Assembly (NCBI GenBank): GCA_013140465.1
Contig: JABFST010000168.1
Location: 1 to 20,194, forward strand
Source: Methylococcaceae bacterium
GTDB taxonomy: Bacteria > Pseudomonadota > Gammaproteobacteria > Methylococcales > Methylomonadaceae
Length of the DNA stretch: 20,194 nucleotides
Direction of reading: 5' to 3'
Position numbers and translations under genes: made by a program. Below, in pieces: positions 8,476 to 17,284 of this stretch (the stretch's first letter is position 1; each line of letters begins with the position of its first letter). The notes beneath the pieces were generated by a model. The model ran no database searches and was not told the origin of the DNA. It was given only the letters and a program-made list of their open reading frames with translations.

Positions 8476-9115
8476 TGTTAATCTCAAGTTCGCCTTCTGC
8501 GGGTGTTGGTGTAGGGGTAATGGAAGGTACGCCATTGTTGGTATTGGGTTTAATTTGTCGATTGGGTGCATTGGGTGGGTTCGGCGCGCTGGGCGTTGGC
8601 GGCAGCTCTTTGGGTTTGGGTTTGCGCAACAGCAATTCTTTTTGCTGGTCGCCCTGCTTCAAGATGGCTTTGTCACCTTGGATTTCGGTCAACTTCCACC
8701 CATCAATTTCTGCACCCGTGATTATTTTTCGGTAATTGTCTTTAGGCACATTACCCGTCACGCGGCTCAACAATGCAGACAAGCCGTTTTTGGTGGTATA
8801 AACGCCGTTAAGCTGCCAATCGAAAGTGTTGGTTACGACAGGCGTAGCTTGCTCTTCTTCAGGTGGCGGCTCGTTGACGGGCTTTCGGCCTTTAATGAAC
8901 AAGGGCCTCGTGGCCAAATCCTCAAAACTGTTTTCATCATCTTGGATCAAGGCAATTTCCGGCATGGTTTGTTCGTCTGAAGCCGCTGCATCGGTCGTGC
9001 CAGATAGGCTCAAAGTGGTTTTTTGCGCCTGTTCGGCATACCACCATTCGCCCAAAATAATCAGCATCAGCAACAGGCAAACAGCGGCTAAAACGGTAAT
9101 AAGCTTAGTGTTCAT
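8462..9115 (-). CDS. gspC: GspC/XpsN-like type II secretion inner-membrane protein
   Basis: 217 residues: one N-terminal membrane helix (about 4-24), a linker, then a homology-region-like domain (about 64-165) containing ATRPLF and NGVYTT, typical of the GspC periplasmic HR domain that contacts the secretin N0 domain. The C-terminal 50 residues are rich in Pro and Asn with no PDZ or coiled-coil domain, so substrate selection by a PDZ domain would be missing. Databases often call such proteins type II secretion protein N, after XpsN, which has the same place between M and D; Klebsiella-type GspN is a different protein. Its ATG overlaps the gspM stop by 4 bases. Identification rests on the HR motifs plus operon position. 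Confidence 0.8.
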   Translation of the reverse strand: MNTKLITVLAAVCLLLMLIILGEWWYAEQAQKTTLSLSGTTDAAASDEQTMPEIALIQDDENSFEDLATRPLFIKGRKPVNEPPPEEEQATPVVTNTFDWQLNGVYTTKNGLSALLSRVTGNVPKDNYRKIITGAEIDGWKLTEIQGDKAILKQGDQQKELLLRKPKPKELPPTPSAPNPPNAPNRQIKPNTNNGVPSITPTPTPAEGELEINNENL

Positions 9116-9717
9116 GCGGGCTGTTTTCTCATAAAGCTGACGGCCTGAAAATTGACGTTGAGTTCATTGCTAGGCTCGATTTGGCGGGTAATCCGGTTTC
9201 TTACGCCACGCATAGGGCGTATGTCGATTTGGTCTATCAGGATTAACGGCGACGAGGTCTCAATTTGGTAAAGGACTGAACGCAATACTTCGCTATTGCC
9301 CGTCATCCTGACCCGCACGGTAATCATACTAAAATTGTTTTTATCGGTGACAGGCAAGGCTTGGGTACTGCTTAATTGACCACCCGCATCAACAATGGCC
9401 TTTTTAATAAACTCCTGCATTTCGGCGGACGCCAAGGCATCTGTATTCTGGCTATTAAAGTAGCTTTGTTCATCGTGCTGCTGTTTGATGGTGTCCATAT
9501 TCGCCATCACCGCGTCTTTTTTCGCCAGTATGCGTTGATATTGTTGCAGCCTGAACAGCAAATTGGTTTTGCTTTCGTACAACTCCATGCCCTTGCTGAC
9601 GACAGGGACCACGATAACCGCCATAAGCAAAGCCACCACGGCAATCAACAAACCTACAGCCAGCCAGCGTTGCTGTAACTCAGGCGTAAACCTAAGTATT
9701 TTTTTATTATTGACCAT
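9112..9717 (-). CDS. gspM: Type II secretion protein GspM
   Basis: 201 residues with a short cytoplasmic segment, one membrane helix (about 19-40), a coiled-coil-prone stretch and a small ferredoxin-like periplasmic domain. GspM partners GspL in the inner-membrane platform that links the ATPase to pseudopilus assembly. I chose the ATG at 9717, which has GAGGA 5 bases upstream and overlaps the gspL stop by 11 bases; an ATG at 9771 in the same frame would add 18 residues lying over gspL. The family is poorly conserved, so the call leans on position between gspL and the C/N-type gene. Confidence 0.87.
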   Translation of the reverse strand: MVNNKKILRFTPELQQRWLAVGLLIAVVALLMAVIVVPVVSKGMELYESKTNLLFRLQQYQRILAKKDAVMANMDTIKQQHDEQSYFNSQNTDALASAEMQEFIKKAIVDAGGQLSSTQALPVTDKNNFSMITVRVRMTGNSEVLRSVLYQIETSSPLILIDQIDIRPMRGVRNRITRQIEPSNELNVNFQAVSFMRKQPA

Positions 9718-10843
9718 TGCCTTCCTCTTCTTCCGCAGTTTCTGAATCAGGATCTTTGGCTTTGCCGACATCCACGGTTATTTGGAAACGTTCCATTTTA
9801 CTAACGCTATCTTGCGTCACGGGCGAGGCAAAACGGGCGTTGGTAAACAACTCCGACGCCTCTAGCACGGCAATCAGCGTGGAGGCTGCGGGCGATTCGC
9901 CCTGGATTTGCAAATGCCCGTCTTGGTACTGCAAATACGCCAACCAAGTGTCGTCTTTTATGAGTGTACTTAAGGTGTTAAGCATAACCAAGGTTTCGGG
10001 TATTGCGTTCTTCTCAGTAATCAACTGGCGGGTTTCATCAATGATGGCATCAATCTCGGCTTGTAGAGCCTTCACTTTTTTTGCTTCTTTTTCTAAGCTT
10101 GCGGCCTTAATTTCCAAGGCATTGACCGTCTGGTATTCAAACCACACAGGCATGGCGATTACAGCAAGCAACAACAACGCACACACACCCGCTAATACCC
10201 AAGTTATTAAACGCGGAATTCGGGGTGTTTTTTGGCGCAGATGTTCGGGCAATAAATTGTAACCGTCGTCGAGTTGCTCAAGATCGTTAGCAAACCCTTC
10301 GTAGTCGGCAACCAAGGGCGGCAACCCTAAGGCTTTTAGGTCTTCATACCAACCATCAAGCACCGCGCGGCTTGTTAATATCAGGCTAACGCCCAACTGT
10401 CCTGGCTCCGACACGCCGACTAAGGGTTGCACGGTAAAGTACACCTGATCGGCCTTAAATGGCGTATAGCGGTCCAACTCATAGGCCACCACTTGCTTAA
10501 GGTTTTCTTTGGCGGCGGCGGGTAGGCCCAACTCTTTTTGTATCGCCTCTTGAACCGTCAGGCGTAAGATCACCGGGGCTTTCGCCAGCCGCGCGTCTTG
10601 TTCATACAGGCTTTGCAGGTTAAAGTCCCTAGCATTCCTGTCCAGCGTCAAGAGCGTCTCAGCTTGCCCGTCATGCACATAGCTTAGGGTTAATTGCTGC
10701 CCCTCTGGGCGCACCACCATAAAACCACGCTGCTCGCTCACGAAACGCCGAATTTTTTCGGGCACTAAAAAGCTCAGTTCGCGCCGCCACCAACGCCAAA
10801 ACTGCTTAAAGTTTAAATCAATTGTCGAATTCAGATTGAGCAT
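9707..10843 (-). CDS. gspL: Type II secretion protein GspL
   Basis: 378 residues: an N-terminal cytoplasmic actin-like-fold region (to about 205), including YELDRYTPF (121-129), a motif shared by GspL and PilM/PilN-like proteins; one membrane helix (about 211-234); then a coiled coil (about 240-280) and a periplasmic domain. GspL recruits the GspE ATPase to the membrane and pairs with GspM. The ATG overlaps gspK by 26 bases with only a weak ribosome binding site, so translation probably depends on coupling. The acidic C-terminal tail (TAEEEEGNGQ) overlaps the start of gspM. Confidence 0.92.
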   Translation of the reverse strand: MLNLNSTIDLNFKQFWRWWRRELSFLVPEKIRRFVSEQRGFMVVRPEGQQLTLSYVHDGQAETLLTLDRNARDFNLQSLYEQDARLAKAPVILRLTVQEAIQKELGLPAAAKENLKQVVAYELDRYTPFKADQVYFTVQPLVGVSEPGQLGVSLILTSRAVLDGWYEDLKALGLPPLVADYEGFANDLEQLDDGYNLLPEHLRQKTPRIPRLITWVLAGVCALLLLAVIAMPVWFEYQTVNALEIKAASLEKEAKKVKALQAEIDAIIDETRQLITEKNAIPETLVMLNTLSTLIKDDTWLAYLQYQDGHLQIQGESPAASTLIAVLEASELFTNARFASPVTQDSVSKMERFQITVDVGKAKDPDSETAEEEEGNGQ

Positions 10844-11813
10844 ACTGTTTCACTAATAATTCACTCATTTCATCAGCAAACAAAGACGTGTCCGCACTTG
10901 TTATTTGCTGCCATTTTAATACTTTAAACGGAATGGCTTCGCCTTCGGCAGGCTCAATGACGACACTAAGCATGGCACTGGAACCATCATCCAATAGGGA
11001 TTCGGCAACCAAGGTGAACATGCCCGCCAAGGGTTCGTCAGGCGCTGTGTCTTCGGTATTTTCAAGCACCACGTCGCCGCCTTCGGCTGATGTTGAAGGC
11101 AGCGGTGGCGGTGGCTGGTTATTGATCGCGCTAGCCAATCGGGCGGCAAGATAGGTGTCCAAGAGTCTGGTATCAATATTGGGCAGCAACTGCAACACCT
11201 CTTTGGCGGCAGTGTCCACGGCAACATCGGCTTGCCCGGAGTACACGGTGATTAAGGGCTGCATCCACAAAAAAATGTCCTTATTCATACCCAACACTAA
11301 CTGCAATTCATCGATGCTTTGAAAAGCCTTATTCCTAGGGCTATAACCTAAGCCAGCGGCTTGGTATTCGGGCTTTTCCGCGCCCTCTATACGCACGTCC
11401 TCGTCTTCATCACGCCAGTCCAGTATCGCGCTGACCAAGTTAGTTTTTTGTGCGCCTTCCTCAGGCGCGGGGGCGGCATCTATCAGTGTTTGCAATTGCG
11501 TTTGGTTGGCGTGGTTGATGTCTATTTTACCGATTTCGGCAAATAGCCGTACCCTGATTTTAGCGGTGTCTGAAGCCACTTCGTAAATGCTGCCATCAGT
11601 GCGCCAACGTTTGTTGGCATCAGGGTTTAACAGCATCATTTCAGCTATCGCCAAGCCCGACTCGGCCACCGCCTGGGCTTTGGCACGCGTATTGATGCCT
11701 TCGGTGACGGCGGTTTCGCGGCGCATACTCAAGGCAAAACTGCCGGCCATGATCGTCAGCAAACTCAATACCCACAACACTAACACCAACGCCAGCCCCG
11801 ATTGTCTGGTCAC
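10818..11813 (-). CDS. gspK: Type II secretion minor pseudopilin GspK
   Basis: 331 residues, the large pseudopilin that caps the pseudopilus tip with GspI and GspJ. The leader is MTRQSG, with cleavage expected before LALVLVLW. There is no Glu at position +5 of the mature protein, as is normal for GspK. The inserted alpha-helical domain includes IDINHANQTQLQ and a predicted calcium-binding-type acidic stretch (DWRDEDED). A Pro/Ser/Glu-rich low-complexity segment lies near residues 236-262. Its ATG overlaps the gspJ stop by 4 bases. Confidence 0.95.
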   Translation of the reverse strand: MTRQSGLALVLVLWVLSLLTIMAGSFALSMRRETAVTEGINTRAKAQAVAESGLAIAEMMLLNPDANKRWRTDGSIYEVASDTAKIRVRLFAEIGKIDINHANQTQLQTLIDAAPAPEEGAQKTNLVSAILDWRDEDEDVRIEGAEKPEYQAAGLGYSPRNKAFQSIDELQLVLGMNKDIFLWMQPLITVYSGQADVAVDTAAKEVLQLLPNIDTRLLDTYLAARLASAINNQPPPPLPSTSAEGGDVVLENTEDTAPDEPLAGMFTLVAESLLDDGSSAMLSVVIEPAEGEAIPFKVLKWQQITSADTSLFADEMSELLVKQYAQSEFDN

Positions 11814-12532
11814 TGCGTCACCTGCGGGTCGGGTTCCGGTTCGGCAAAATCCTCGGGATTTTCTTCCGGCTCGGTTTCGTAATAAGTGTCGTCAGTAATG
11901 CCCGTAATTTTGATCGGAATAATCATTTCTGGCCAAAAAATACCATTATCCAGCTTGATGTTGACCTTGACTAAGCGTGGCAAGTTTTCCCGTTCCAGCC
12001 ATTCCTCAGTCCATCCCCCTTCGCTGGAACCGTCAGACAAATCAAAATAAGACAAGCTAAATTCGCTGACATGTTTGACTAAGGTGACTTCTTCGGGTTT
12101 CCATTCTTCGCCTTCGGCTTTGGCAAAAAACGGCGTTATCGTCACTTTAAGATAGCGGTCGTCAATATCGTCCACCAGCTCTAAGGTGAACAACTGCAAG
12201 CCATCCCTGTCAGCACTGGCAGGAAATGACGACACAAACTGCACTGATTGGGGATGGCCCTGAAACGCAAATGTGCGGGTATCTTCTTGGGAAAAGTCAT
12301 CCCATAAAGGTTGTGCCAAAGCCAAATGTTGCTGAAAAAAGCCGTACACGACAGCAACTTCGTTGACATCGCTGATTTTGTCTTCGCCTTTTTCCCAGCT
12401 GTCCGCACAAATTTTTAAGCTGCCGAACAGCAACACCACCATCAGGCTCAGCAAGGTCATCGCAATCAGCACTTCAATTAAAGTGAAGCCGCGCAAAAGA
12501 TAGGCTGGCGTTAGCCGCTGCGGGTGTCTCAT
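11810..12532 (-). CDS. gspJ: Type II secretion minor pseudopilin GspJ
   Basis: 240 residues with a 15-residue leader ending in RG and the prepilin motif FTLIEVLIAM (Glu at +5), followed by the hydrophobic helix and a periplasmic beta domain. It forms the tip complex with GspI and GspK. It is somewhat longer than many GspJ proteins, mainly through an acidic Pro/Glu-rich C-terminal tail (about 219-240). The start overlaps the gspI stop by 4 bases. Processing needs a prepilin peptidase, which is not encoded in this window. Confidence 0.95.
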   Translation of the reverse strand: MRHPQRLTPAYLLRGFTLIEVLIAMTLLSLMVVLLFGSLKICADSWEKGEDKISDVNEVAVVYGFFQQHLALAQPLWDDFSQEDTRTFAFQGHPQSVQFVSSFPASADRDGLQLFTLELVDDIDDRYLKVTITPFFAKAEGEEWKPEEVTLVKHVSEFSLSYFDLSDGSSEGGWTEEWLERENLPRLVKVNIKLDNGIFWPEMIIPIKITGITDDTYYETEPEENPEDFAEPEPDPQVTQ

Positions 12533-12924
12533 ACCGTGCTGGCAAATAATTTTAACGTGGTCAGTTGCAATTGCCGCCCCTCGCTATGCTCATCTTCATC
12601 CCAGCTGACTGTCACCGTCACTTTATAAAGTGACGCGCTTAATTCCGTCAGATCCATTTTCTCAGGGTTAAATTCGTAAGGGGTCACTACAACTTGCCAA
12701 TGGTATTTGTCATTTTCTACGCCGGATTCATCCTGCAAAGGAGTTGCAATCGTGATAGCCGCCATTTTGTTTTGCGCTATTTGCACAGCTGTCGTGTAAT
12801 CCTCGGCGGTTATTGCCGTATTGACACCCGATGCAAAGATATTAAGCAGAATCCCTAGCGACAGCGCAAGTATCGAAAATGCGATCAGGATTTCCAACAA
12901 GGAAAAGCCTTGTTGTTTATTCAT
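12529..12924 (-). CDS. gspI: Type II secretion minor pseudopilin GspI
   Basis: 131 residues from the ATG at 12924, giving the compact leader MNKQQG before FSLLEILIAF (Glu at +5), the usual GspI form. The frame is open further up (possible starts at 12939 and 12948), but those lie inside gspH and have no better ribosome binding site. GspI nucleates the pseudopilus tip with J and K. It overlaps the gspH stop by 8 bases. Confidence 0.93.
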   Translation of the reverse strand: MNKQQGFSLLEILIAFSILALSLGILLNIFASGVNTAITAEDYTTAVQIAQNKMAAITIATPLQDESGVENDKYHWQVVVTPYEFNPEKMDLTELSASLYKVTVTVSWDEDEHSEGRQLQLTTLKLFASTV

Positions 12925-13420
12925 CTGCTTGTGGGTCATGAAGTTCAATTTGGCCCGTGAGCCAGTTTATGTCAATTTGCCAAACCAACTCTTTTAACTC
13001 TAGCGTCATACGCCCGCCCGTTGACGAGCCGTCGGCAAAAAACCGGATATTGCCCAAACCGTCACCGCTCAGTTCGTTTTGGCCTGTTACAATCGTCACA
13101 TCAATGGTATTCGCGATGTCGTAAACTTTATCCCTGCCCGTAACGGTATAGGTGTTTTCCTTTAGGTCAAAGGTCAAGACCGTTTCTTGGTGGGTCATTA
13201 AAGCTTGGCCCCGGACATAGCGTAAGGCAGACACTATGTCACGGCTAGCCGCCTTAAGCTGCGTGGCCTCATTGCCGGAAGAAATGCTGATGCCTATGGC
13301 GGCAAAACCCAGCACCACGATAAACAGCACTATCATCAGCTCCAGCAAGGTAAAACCTAGACTGGTGCGCGGCAAGCCCGACAGCGGCCTTGCAGATTGG
13401 CGCACGCGTGCCGCCGACAT
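12917..13420 (-). CDS. gspH: Type II secretion minor pseudopilin GspH
   Basis: 167 residues from the ATG at 13420, with the prepilin motif LG before FTLLELMIVLF, a hydrophobic helix and a beta-rich domain. GspH links the tip complex to the GspG fibre. The leader from this ATG is 22 residues, unusually long. An in-frame TTG at 13373-13375 would give a 7-residue leader (MPRTSLG) more typical of the family, but its ribosome binding site is poor, so I keep the ATG. It starts 11 bases after the gspG stop. Confidence 0.92.
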   Translation of the reverse strand: MSAARVRQSARPLSGLPRTSLGFTLLELMIVLFIVVLGFAAIGISISSGNEATQLKAASRDIVSALRYVRGQALMTHQETVLTFDLKENTYTVTGRDKVYDIANTIDVTIVTGQNELSGDGLGNIRFFADGSSTGGRMTLELKELVWQIDINWLTGQIELHDPQADE

Positions 13421-13431
13421 CTAAGTGCCGC

Positions 13432-13857
13432 TTACCAACTAACCACGTCTTGGTCTTCGCCTTCGCCGCCTTCTTTAGCATCGGCGCCTAAGCTGAACAG
13501 ATCAAATTTGCCGTGTTCGCCGGGCGAAACATAATGGTATTCTTGCTGCCAAGGGTCTAACGGTATCGTGGATTTGCGCAAATACGGGCCATTCCAGCGT
13601 TTTGCGCCTTCAGGCGATTCAATCAACGCTTGCAAGCCTTCAGTGCTAGTGGGATAACGGCCCAAATCTAATTTATACATATCTAAGGTTGCCGCCAAAT
13701 CTTCAATTTGCACTTTGGCGGCCTTGGTTTTTGATTCACCCATGTGCTTCATCACTTGAGGGCCGACGATACCCGCCAACATGGCGATAATGCCCAACAC
13801 CACCAATAATTCCAGTAAGGTAAAGCCCGCTTGTGTGTAAGTTTTAATAGATTTCAT
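13432..13857 (-). CDS. gspG: Type II secretion major pseudopilin GspG
   Basis: 141 residues: an 11-residue leader ending in QAG, then FTLLELLVVLGI with Glu16 at +5. The family hallmarks are the GRYPTSTEGLQAL segment, the WNGPYLR region and the C-terminal calcium-loop region (FDLFSLGADAKEGGEG). It polymerises into the periplasmic pseudopilus that pushes substrates through the secretin. It is the best conserved pseudopilin and confirms this as a type II secretion system rather than type IV pili. It lies 18 bases after gspF. Confidence 0.98.
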   Translation of the reverse strand: MKSIKTYTQAGFTLLELLVVLGIIAMLAGIVGPQVMKHMGESKTKAAKVQIEDLAATLDMYKLDLGRYPTSTEGLQALIESPEGAKRWNGPYLRKSTIPLDPWQQEYHYVSPGEHGKFDLFSLGADAKEGGEGEDQDVVSW

Positions 13858-13875
13858 TGTTAGTCATTAATAGTG

Positions 13876-15087
13876 TTAAAAAGCCAAGTCATTCACGCTC
13901 AATATTGCCAACAGTATTGACACGATAATGCCAGCAATCATTAGCCCCAAAGCAATAATCAATGCGGGTTCAAGCACTGCCAGCAAGCGGCTGATAGCCA
14001 CCCTGAGCTGTTTGTCATAAATTGCCGCTACCCGTAGCAGCATTTCTTCCAGGCGACCTGTTTCCTCGCCCATTTTAATCATTTGCATCGCCATTTTAGG
14101 GAATAAGGCTTTTTCGACTAAGGCATCCGACAAATGTTTGCCTTGTTTGAGCTGCTCTTCGGCATCGGCAATCGCAGCCGCCAACACTAGATTATCGACG
14201 GTTTCACGGACGATGGTCAACGCTGACAGTATGGATACGCCATTACCCAGCAACGTGCCTAAGGTGCGGGCGATATTGGCGGTTTCTTTGTTGGTGATAA
14301 TCGTACCTGCCAAGGGCAGCTTTAAAAACCGTCCATCCCAGACTTTTTTTCTGACCGGATCCGCGAGCTGATACTTCATATAACTGGTGGCGACTGTCAC
14401 CGCCAGCAGCAGCGCCCACCAGTAACTTTGCAGCCATTCCGCCAAGGCCACCACGATTTGCGTGGATACGGGCAACGCCTTACCCGCGCTAGCGAACATC
14501 TCACTAAATTGTGGCACAACAAAGGTCAGCATGACAAATAAAGAAGCCAGCGACATCACCAACAAAATAGCCGGATATATTAACGCGGTACTGACCGTGT
14601 CCTTTAATTCTTGCGAACGCTCCAGATAATCCGCCATGCGCGTCAGCACTTCATCCAAACCGCCGCCCGCTTCACCTGCGCGGATCATATTCAAATAAAA
14701 CTTGCTGAAAATACCTGTTTGTTGCTCTAGCGCACTCGCCAAAGACGCGCCACTTTTTACCTTATCCAACACCCGCGCTATCAATTTGGTCAGTTGTTCA
14801 TGGTCTTCGGTCAAATCCATCAACACCAACAAGGACTTGTCCAAGGGCAAACCCGATTCCAGCAAAGTCGCCAACTCGCCTGTCAGCAGGGCGATGTCTT
14901 TTTGCGAGAGCTTGGCTTGCCTAAGCCCCAACCCCAAAAACGAACGGCTAGTGGCAGGGGCAACACGAATCGGGATAAAGCCTTCGGCTTGCAAGGCCGC
15001 AATCAGGCTGGCCTCATCAGCGGCATCTTTAACGCCTTCTTCGGTTTCACCTAGGGTATTGACAGCTTTATAAGTAAATAAGGGCAT
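13876..15087 (-). CDS. gspF: Type II secretion platform protein GspF
   Basis: 403 residues, the polytopic inner-membrane platform that works with the GspE ATPase during pseudopilus assembly. Two duplicated cytoplasmic T2SSF domains (about 65-190 and 270-390) are each followed by hydrophobic segments (about 168-193, 222-240 and 372-397). The repeated R/K-x-GEExG-type motifs are visible: IRAGEAGGGLDEVL near 135 and IKMGEETGRLEEML near 340. Only one base separates its ATG from the gspE stop. Confidence 0.97.
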   Translation of the reverse strand: MPLFTYKAVNTLGETEEGVKDAADEASLIAALQAEGFIPIRVAPATSRSFLGLGLRQAKLSQKDIALLTGELATLLESGLPLDKSLLVLMDLTEDHEQLTKLIARVLDKVKSGASLASALEQQTGIFSKFYLNMIRAGEAGGGLDEVLTRMADYLERSQELKDTVSTALIYPAILLVMSLASLFVMLTFVVPQFSEMFASAGKALPVSTQIVVALAEWLQSYWWALLLAVTVATSYMKYQLADPVRKKVWDGRFLKLPLAGTIITNKETANIARTLGTLLGNGVSILSALTIVRETVDNLVLAAAIADAEEQLKQGKHLSDALVEKALFPKMAMQMIKMGEETGRLEEMLLRVAAIYDKQLRVAISRLLAVLEPALIIALGLMIAGIIVSILLAILSVNDLAF

Positions 15088-15088
15088 A

Positions 15089-16774
15089 TTAGAATTCCGA
15101 CGTGACGCGCATGACTTCTTCTAAGGTGGTAATACCTTCAATCACCTTCACCAAGCCATTTTCATACAACGTTTGCATCCCTTCGGCTATCGCCAGCTTT
15201 TGGATAGCCCCGGCTTCTTCGTGCGCCATAATCAATTTGCGGACAGGGTCAGTCATCGGTAAAAATTCAATAATCGCCAAACGTCCGCGATAACCCATGC
15301 CCGCACAGGCCGGACAGCCCACAGGCTTATACAAGATTATGTCGCCGTCGGGGGCAAAACGCTGTAAGCGCAACTCCTTGACCAACTCGGGCGCGGCAGG
15401 GCTGCCCACTTTACAGACCGGACATAATTTGCGCACCAAGCGTTGCGCCAGTATGCCATTGACCGTAGAGGTCAGCAAATACTCCTCCAGCCCCATATCC
15501 AGCAAACGGGTCACACCGCCCGCCGCATCATTAGTATGCAGGGTTGATAGCACCAAATGCCCGGTCAGGGCTGATTGCACGGCGATACGCGCGGTTTCAA
15601 GGTCACGCATTTCGCCTATCATAATGACATCAGGGTCTTGCCGGACAATAGAGCGCAACGCCGATGCGAAGGTCAGGCCAATTTGCGGCTTGGCTTGGAT
15701 TTGGTTGATGCCCTCCATTTGATATTCCACAGGGTCTTCAACGGTGATAATCTTGCGTTCTGAGGTGTTCAGCTGTTTTAAGGCCGCATACATGGTCGTC
15801 GATTTACCGCTACCCGTCGGCCCGGTAATCAGGATAATGCCATGCGGCAACGCCAACACCTCAATAAATTGCTGCAAATGTCGCCCCGCAAAACCCAGCG
15901 CCGCAAAATCCAGCACCGTGTTTTCCTTGTCCAATAGCCGGATCACCACGCTTTCGCCGTGCATGGTCGGAATTGTGGACACCCGCAAATCCAACTCTTT
16001 GCCCAACATTTGCACTTTAATACGTCCGTCCTGCGGCAAGCGGCGCTCGGCAATATTCAGTTTCGCCATAATCTTAATCCGCGAAATCACCGCCGCCGTC
16101 GATTTCACATTCGGCGCATCAATCTCCTGCAACACGCCATCAATACGCAGCCGCACTTTTAAAGATTGCTCAAAGGGTTCGATATGGATGTCCGAAGCGC
16201 GGGTTTCAATGGCGCGCTGCATAATTAAATTGACCATCTTAATGACCGGGGCTTCGCTGGCTAAATCCTTTAGATGCTCCAAATCTTCCTCGCCCAAATC
16301 GTCCACCGCCACATCATCAATGAGCTTGTCCATTTTCGAGCGGTCTTCGCCGTATTGCACATCCAAGGCGGCATCAATTTCCGACAGCAAGCCCACCTTG
16401 ACGTTCACCGCCTTGCCCGTCGCCAAGCGCAACGCATCAATCGTAAACTGATCCTCAGGATCCATCATCACCACCGTCACCTCGTGTTCAGCTTGGCTAA
16501 AACCGATAACGTGGTAATTTTTTAAAAACCGCAACGAGACGTTCTCTGGCAACGGCGATTCCACAGGATATTGATCGGTCACAACCTTTTCAAAGCCGCC
16601 GGATTCGACAAACGCATCGGCGACATCCAACTCCGAACACAAACCCAATTTCACCAACAACAAGGCCAAACTTTCCGCCACCGAGGTCTTTTTAACCCGC
16701 TCCACTTTTTTAAGCTCAGAAGCAGAAAGCTTGTTTTTTTCTTGTAAAATTTTTAGCAACGACTGATAGGCCAT
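15089..16774 (-). CDS. gspE: Type II secretion ATPase GspE
   Basis: 561 residues, the cytoplasmic hexameric ATPase that powers pseudopilus assembly. An N-terminal GspE N-domain (to about 150) is followed by the catalytic core: Walker A GPTGSGKS (318-325), Asp box EDPVEY (346-351), Walker B-like IMIGEMRD (384-391) and the His box LSTLHTND. A zinc-binding C-terminal module has two CxxC pairs (451/454 and 487/490), typical of GspE/PilB. It is the first gene of the operon, and a GGA lies about 8 bases before the ATG. An approximately 200-base leader may separate it from a candidate promoter. Confidence 0.98.
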   Translation of the reverse strand: MAYQSLLKILQEKNKLSASELKKVERVKKTSVAESLALLLVKLGLCSELDVADAFVESGGFEKVVTDQYPVESPLPENVSLRFLKNYHVIGFSQAEHEVTVVMMDPEDQFTIDALRLATGKAVNVKVGLLSEIDAALDVQYGEDRSKMDKLIDDVAVDDLGEEDLEHLKDLASEAPVIKMVNLIMQRAIETRASDIHIEPFEQSLKVRLRIDGVLQEIDAPNVKSTAAVISRIKIMAKLNIAERRLPQDGRIKVQMLGKELDLRVSTIPTMHGESVVIRLLDKENTVLDFAALGFAGRHLQQFIEVLALPHGIILITGPTGSGKSTTMYAALKQLNTSERKIITVEDPVEYQMEGINQIQAKPQIGLTFASALRSIVRQDPDVIMIGEMRDLETARIAVQSALTGHLVLSTLHTNDAAGGVTRLLDMGLEEYLLTSTVNGILAQRLVRKLCPVCKVGSPAAPELVKELRLQRFAPDGDIILYKPVGCPACAGMGYRGRLAIIEFLPMTDPVRKLIMAHEEAGAIQKLAIAEGMQTLYENGLVKVIEGITTLEEVMRVTSEF

Positions 16775-17284
16775 AAAGATGTCCGAGGTTAAAAAGCGAG
16801 CTGTGCGGTTTAGGGGGATGACGACGGCTTAAAGCGCGGCAAATCGGTACACGGGTGACAAGCTGACCACAGTTTCAGCCTAAAGTTGCCTTCACCCACC
16901 GCTGGCGTTGCGTTTGCAAAAGCAAAATGCACACCAACACCACAGAAATCCGCCCAACACCGCTTAGGAAGTGCCGCAGATTCTATCAGCCCAGCCGCCA
17001 ATTACCAAAATCTGTAGAGGTTAAACCCCGCGCCTAGCTAACGTTGGCAAACTTGCACAGCAAATAGCCCGTGCGGAATGCGGAGATACGTTGCGCGAAA
17101 GCCCCCAACACGCCCACAATGTGTGCTATCGTACAGACCCGCACTGGCATTGTGCGTAAGCTCCCCTAAGCCCCGCCACTGGCGCGAGATTGCTATGGGC
17201 GATACCCTCACTTGCCCACACTTAGTGTTTATCTAGTCGAAGGAAAACGATTGGTTTTTTGTCAATCTGTTAAAGAATAGAAAT
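16775..17284. other. Divergent intergenic region upstream of the secretion operon and cytochrome pair
   Basis: About 510 bases between the gspE start and the cytochrome b-like gene. A leftward 63-codon frame (16810-17001) has no recognisable domain or ribosome binding site and is not called. The region should hold the promoters of both units. Small inverted repeats occur at 17140-17156 (CGCAC/GTGCG) and 17174-17184 (CGCC/GGCG). I see no convincing promoter for the rightward cytochrome genes. Confidence 0.4.
16980..17008 (-). promoter_or_regulatory. Candidate sigma-70 promoter for the gsp operon
   Basis: Read leftward, TTGGTA (17003-17008) and TAGAAT (16980-16985) are separated by exactly 17 bases. 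The -10 matches consensus at 5 of 6 positions and the -35 at 4 of 6. It would give a leader of roughly 200 bases before gspE. This is a pattern match only. Confidence 0.35.

Noticed and set aside
8476..8571. Longer gspD start at 8571
   Set aside because: It would add 32 unconserved residues over the upstream gene and bury the clear lipoprotein signal peptide that starts at 8475.
15744..16451. Long rightward frame of 235 codons opposite gspE
   Set aside because: It lies wholly antisense to the well-conserved gspE core, has no recognisable domain and reflects codon bias of the opposite strand.
16810..17001. Leftward 63-codon frame upstream of gspE
   Set aside because: No recognisable similarity or ribosome binding site, and it overlaps the candidate gsp promoter.
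17256..17284. TTGGTT / AAGAAT as a promoter for the cytochrome pair
   Set aside because: Spacing is 16 but the -10 match is poor, and transcription would begin almost at the ATG, leaving no leader.
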